DNA of 10,578 nucleotides from Candidatus Riesia pediculischaeffi (GTDB lineage: Bacteria > Pseudomonadota > Gammaproteobacteria > Enterobacterales > Enterobacteriaceae). Below are positions 7,998-10,578 of this stretch, in pieces. A model generated the notes under the pieces. That model saw nothing but the letters and a program-made list of their open reading frames with translations, was not told the DNA's origin and ran no database searches. A program made the position numbers and the translations under genes. How positions within the stretch are numbered: the stretch's first letter is position 1; each line of letters starts with the position of its first letter. Location of the stretch: assembly GCF_002073895.1 (NCBI RefSeq), contig NZ_CP012839.1, positions 8,168 through 18,745 of the forward strand, in the 5' to 3' direction.

Positions 7998-8003
7998 CTC
8001 CTT
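7998..8003 (-). promoter_or_regulatory. Strong ribosome binding site of dcd
   Basis: AAGGAG on the minus strand is separated by six bases (CGATTT) from the dcd ATG at 7991. It fixes that start and overlaps the codons of the alternative TTG start, ruling the latter out. It is the only strong Shine-Dalgarno match I saw before a gene in this window. Confidence 0.85.
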
Positions 8004-8020
8004 CAAGTGAATGAAAACAT

Positions 8021-8026
8021 GTTATA
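8021..8026 (-). promoter_or_regulatory. Candidate -10 box for dcd
   Basis: TATAAC on the minus strand matches the -10 consensus at five of six positions. It would start transcription near 8014, giving a leader of about 23 bases that includes the AAGGAG site. No convincing -35 is visible 16-18 bp upstream, so confidence is low. Confidence 0.25.
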
Positions 8027-8243
8027 TTTACATATCAACCATAAAATAAAAATATCATATATCCTATCATACATCTTAATCTTTTCCTTAAGCATATGGA
8101 TGGTATCAAAGAAACTAAATTTCGTAAATCAAAAATTACTTCATTTCACAAGATTATATTTGAAATTTTTACTTTTCATGAGTGTTATATACGATGTTAA
8201 AATATTACACAGTTGTCAATTAACTAAATAAAAATAAAGAAAT

Positions 8244-8300
8244 ATGTTTCAACTAAAACAAAATGTTCAGATTAAACACAAATGTTTCAATTTAAGAAAA
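8244..8300 (+). repeat. Degenerate 19-bp direct repeat, three tandem copies upstream of metG
   Basis: Units start at 8244, 8263 and 8282, exactly 19 bases apart, each opening with ATGTT. Unit 1 is ATGTTTCAACTAAAACAAA, unit 2 ATGTTCAGATTAAACACAA, and unit 3 ATGTTTCAATTTAAGAAAA. By hand, units 1 and 3 agree at 15 of 19 positions, 2 and 3 at 13, and 1 and 2 at 12. The array ends 48 bases before the metG ATG. It could be an old tandem duplication or a regulator site; low base complexity makes chance a serious alternative. Confidence 0.45.
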
Positions 8301-8348
8301 TAACTGATATCATCTAGACATCCGTAAAACAATACTGAAATAACATAA

Positions 8349-9968
8349 ATGTGTACAAAAAAAGTCATCTTAGTTACCTGTGCTTTTCCGTACTCTAACG
8401 GACCGATTCATTTAGGACACTTGTTAGAACATATCCAAGCGGATATATGGGTGAGATATAGAAAAATGCAAGGAGAGAATATCTTTTTTATATCTTCTGA
8501 TGATTCTCATGGAGCACCGATCATGATAAGAGCTAAGAAATTAAAGATGGATCCAATAAAAATGATTCAAGAAATACACAAGGAACATAAAGAGGATTTT
8601 TCTAGATTCTCCATCGTACACGATTTTTATGATTCTACTCATCATTCAGAAAATAAGAAATTATCTCAGAAGTTATATCTATTATTAAAAAGAAATGGAT
8701 ACATAAAAAATAAAGTTATCTTTCAGTTATATGATGTTGAAAACAAACTTTTTCTTCCAGATCGATTCGTAAAAGGATCTTGTCCACAATGTAAATCTAA
8801 AGACCAATATGGAGATAACTGCGAAGTCTGTGGAGCGATCTATAATTCGATAGAACTTATCCAACCATATTCCATATTTTCTAAGTCTCCATTAAAAATC
8901 AAAAAAACTAAACACATGTTCTTTGATTTATCCTATTTTCAGAAAGATATACTTAATTGGATTAATAGGGTTCCAATTTCTAGATCTGTCAAAAAAAAAT
9001 CTATAGAATGGATCTTACAAGGATTAAAAGATTGGGATATCACAAGAGATAATCCTTATTTTGGATTTAAAATTCCAGAAGAGAAAAAAAAATACTTTTA
9101 TGTATGGTTAGATGCTACCGTCGGTTATATAGCAGCTTCCCAAAATCTCTTTAGAAAAAGGAAAATAGATTTCGAAAATTTTTGGAAAAAAGATTCAGAA
9201 GATCTTCTCTTTCAATTTATAGGAAAAGATATCATGTACTTTCATACTCTATTTTGGACAGCAATTTTAGAAGGAATAGAATATAGAAAGCCAAATAACA
9301 TTTTTGTACATGGTCATCTAATAATCGATGGAAAGAAGATGTCCAAATCTAAAAAAAATTTTATTACAGCAAAATCTTACCTGAATAATTTTAATTCAGA
9401 TCATCTGAGATATTATTACGCTTCTAAATTATCATCGAAATTAAACGATATAAATTTTAATCTATCAGATTTTGTAAATAAGATAAACAGCGAAATAGTC
9501 AATAAAATTGTGAATTTAGCTTCAAGAAACGCATCTTTTATAAAGAAACATTTTGACAACGAATTATCTGAACAATTAGATAGTTCAATCATATATCAAA
9601 AGTTTGTAATGGAATCTAAAAATATCAAGAAATTGTTCCTATCGCTAAACTTTTGTTCTGTTGTCAGGAGAGTATCTTTTCTTGCGGATGTAGCGAATAA
9701 GTACGTTGAATCTCGTTCTCCATGGAAGATCGATCATAAATTGGAGCATAGAAGATTGCATAAGATTTGTTCAACTGGGATAAACTTATTCAAAATATTA
9801 ATGACATATTTATCTCCAATATTACCAAAATTAGCAGAAAAGTCTGCTAAATTTTTAAATTATCCATTTCATACTCGTTGGAACAGTATAGAATATCCAT
9901 TGTTGAATCATAGAATTAACGATTTCGAACATCTCATCAAAAAAATTGAGAACAATAAGAGACTGTAG
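8349..9968 (+). CDS. metG: Methionyl-tRNA synthetase, catalytic core only
   Basis: This class I synthetase charges initiator and elongator tRNA-Met. The 539-residue protein follows E. coli MetG almost without gaps: HLGH signature at residues 21-24, the zinc knuckle with C145, C148, C158 and C161, the YVWLDA strand with W253, the YFH motif, KMSKS at 330-334, then the helical anticodon-binding domain (SRNASFI, INLFKILMTYLSPILPKL). It ends at HRINDFEHLIKKIE, near E. coli residue 550. The C-terminal EMAP/Trbp111-like dimerisation and tRNA-binding domain of E. coli MetG (677 residues) is therefore absent, and no remnant is visible before folE. E. coli MetRS works as a truncated monomer of about this size, so loss is tolerable. 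Two methionine-pocket positions differ: L13 is F13 and P257 is T257. No Shine-Dalgarno site is seen. The gene converges on folE with a 76-bp gap. Confidence 0.96.
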   Translation: MCTKKVILVTCAFPYSNGPIHLGHLLEHIQADIWVRYRKMQGENIFFISSDDSHGAPIMIRAKKLKMDPIKMIQEIHKEHKEDFSRFSIVHDFYDSTHHSENKKLSQKLYLLLKRNGYIKNKVIFQLYDVENKLFLPDRFVKGSCPQCKSKDQYGDNCEVCGAIYNSIELIQPYSIFSKSPLKIKKTKHMFFDLSYFQKDILNWINRVPISRSVKKKSIEWILQGLKDWDITRDNPYFGFKIPEEKKKYFYVWLDATVGYIAASQNLFRKRKIDFENFWKKDSEDLLFQFIGKDIMYFHTLFWTAILEGIEYRKPNNIFVHGHLIIDGKKMSKSKKNFITAKSYLNNFNSDHLRYYYASKLSSKLNDINFNLSDFVNKINSEIVNKIVNLASRNASFIKKHFDNELSEQLDSSIIYQKFVMESKNIKKLFLSLNFCSVVRRVSFLADVANKYVESRSPWKIDHKLEHRRLHKICSTGINLFKILMTYLSPILPKLAEKSAKFLNYPFHTRWNSIEYPLLNHRINDFEHLIKKIENNKRL

Positions 9969-10044
9969 TTAAATTATTCAAATGTACAAATCTTTCCGAT
10001 TTTCTTTAAATCATAAAAAACTTCGATAGTTTCATCATTTCATA

Positions 10045-10578
10045 TCATCGATTGCTGTAACAAAATCGAAGAAAACGATCCTTAAGTAGATTATCTGAGA
10101 CGAACGATCCACTTAACTCAGTCGTAACAACATCGCTCGATCTGTCTTGTGCATATCTTATTTTCATACAGTAATGAACCGCATTTATAAATACTGCAAC
10201 ATCTTCAGTTTTTAACAAATTTTTTAAAGAAATCGATATTTGTTTAGTCATCTTTTCTTGCAATTGAGGTCTTTTGGAAAAAAAATGTATTATTTGACTG
10301 ATTTTAGACAATCCAACAATATACTTTTTCGGAATATATGCTACGGTAGAAGTTCCTTCTATTATCAACAAATGATGTTCACAGATGCTGATGAACTGAA
10401 CATCTCTGATAATAATCATTTCGTTAAATTGTATTTTATTTTCCATTAGTTTGAATTTTGGAAAATCTCGATAATCTGATTTAAAAAACAGTTCTGAATA
10501 TAACTTAGAAAGTTTCTTAAAAGATATACTAAAATTACTGTTAGATTGTATGTCTAATCCGCACAATTGCAGTTTTTT
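10045..10578 (-). CDS. folE: GTP cyclohydrolase I, 5' end beyond the window
   Basis: FolE converts GTP to 7,8-dihydroneopterin triphosphate and formate, the first step of tetrahydrofolate synthesis, as a zinc-dependent homodecamer. The frame stays open through the right edge (KLQLCGLDIQ before the first possible TTG start at 10566), so roughly 45-50 N-terminal residues are missing from view. The rest matches E. coli FolE to its end. The zinc ligands are present in CEHH and in AVHYCM (E. coli C110, H113, C181). STVAYIPK, GLSK and RPQLQEKMTKQI are also conserved. Some otherwise conserved positions differ: the TPHR motif with R65 reads SFKK, R139 is Gln (KISQII for KINRIV), and the residue after R185 is Tyr rather than Gly. 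The product may be working with altered kinetics or decaying. The stop is TGA at 10045-10047. In E. coli folE lies on the same strand relative to metG. Confidence 0.95.
   Translation of the reverse strand, partial: KKLQLCGLDIQSNSNFSISFKKLSKLYSELFFKSDYRDFPKFKLMENKIQFNEMIIIRDVQFISICEHHLLIIEGTSTVAYIPKKYIVGLSKISQIIHFFSKRPQLQEKMTKQISISLKNLLKTEDVAVFINAVHYCMKIRYAQDRSSDVVTTELSGSFVSDNLLKDRFLRFCYSNR

Larger units (their letters stand above)
7992..8348. other. 357-bp divergent spacer between dcd and metG
   Basis: The spacer separates the divergent genes dcd (minus) and metG (plus). It holds the dcd ribosome binding site, a possible dcd -10 box and a degenerate three-copy 19-bp repeat near metG. In E. 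coli this interval contains udk and many other genes up to mrp; I could not recognise remains of any of them. A 74-codon GTG-started frame crosses it, but it looks like chance. Confidence 0.6.

Noticed and set aside
8007..8231. GTG-started 74-codon frame with one hydrophobic stretch between dcd and metG
   Set aside because: It has no ribosome binding site, recognisable motif or homolog, starts inside the dcd leader, and its composition is what AT-rich non-coding DNA gives by chance.
8213..8240. TTGTCA ... TAAAGA as a metG promoter
   Set aside because: The -35 is fair but the -10 matches at only three positions, so it does not rise above background in AT-rich DNA.
9998..10012. GATTT-TCTTT-AAATC hairpin between metG and folE as a bidirectional terminator
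   Set aside because: The stem is five weak AT-rich pairs and lacks a proper T tract on the plus strand; chance is likely in this composition.
1..10578. CRISPR, transposon, phage, toxin-antitoxin or other novel multi-gene system
   Set aside because: All substantial reading frames are conserved housekeeping genes; no spacer-repeat array, transposase, integrase, inverted terminal repeat or unexplained gene cluster is present.

Overview
This is an AT-rich stretch of ordinary bacterial chromosome. It most resembles the reduced genome of a gammaproteobacterial (Enterobacterales-type) insect endosymbiont. The proteins align residue by residue, from memory, with E. coli RpoD, GlyS, GlyQ, YegH, Dcd, MetG and FolE, but carry many Lys, Asn and Ile substitutions. 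Several have lost domains, the gaps are AT-rich, and almost no Shine-Dalgarno sites remain. A louse- or ant-symbiont-like genome (for example of the Riesia or Blochmannia kind) would fit, but I cannot name the species from sequence alone.

Layout, left to right. A 5'-truncated rpoD (primary sigma factor) carries a 4-bp tandem duplication that shifts the frame inside the last helix-turn-helix. It is followed at once by an ileX-type tRNA-Ile2 (CAU anticodon, no encoded CCA) and a short DedA-family membrane protein. Convergent to these is the glyQ-glyS operon on the minus strand (the two subunits of glycyl-tRNA synthetase, overlapping by ATGA). A 534-bp gene-free divergent spacer follows, then yegH (TerC plus CBS membrane protein with a decayed C-terminus), dcd on the minus strand, a 357-bp spacer with a degenerate 19-bp triplicate, metG without its C-terminal tRNA-binding domain, and the 3' part of folE on the minus strand, which runs off the right edge.

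The order and orientation yegH(+) dcd(-) metG(+) folE(-) is what remains when the E. coli yegH-asmA-dcd-udk...metG...folE interval is stripped of its other genes. Likewise rpoD-tRNA-Ile2 matches the E. coli rpoD-mug-ileX neighbourhood with mug deleted. The genes are core functions: promoter recognition, Gly and Met tRNA charging, AUA decoding, dUTP supply for thymidylate, and the first step of folate synthesis, a B-vitamin pathway that blood- or plant-feeding hosts often need from symbionts.

I found no mobile element, CRISPR array, phage gene, toxin-antitoxin or defence locus, and no evidence for a new multi-gene system. The interesting signals are decay and recoding: the rpoD frameshift, the eroded yegH tail, and unusual substitutions in the active sites of MetG, FolE and DedA. 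Comparisons with E. coli proteins are from memory, not from a database search.
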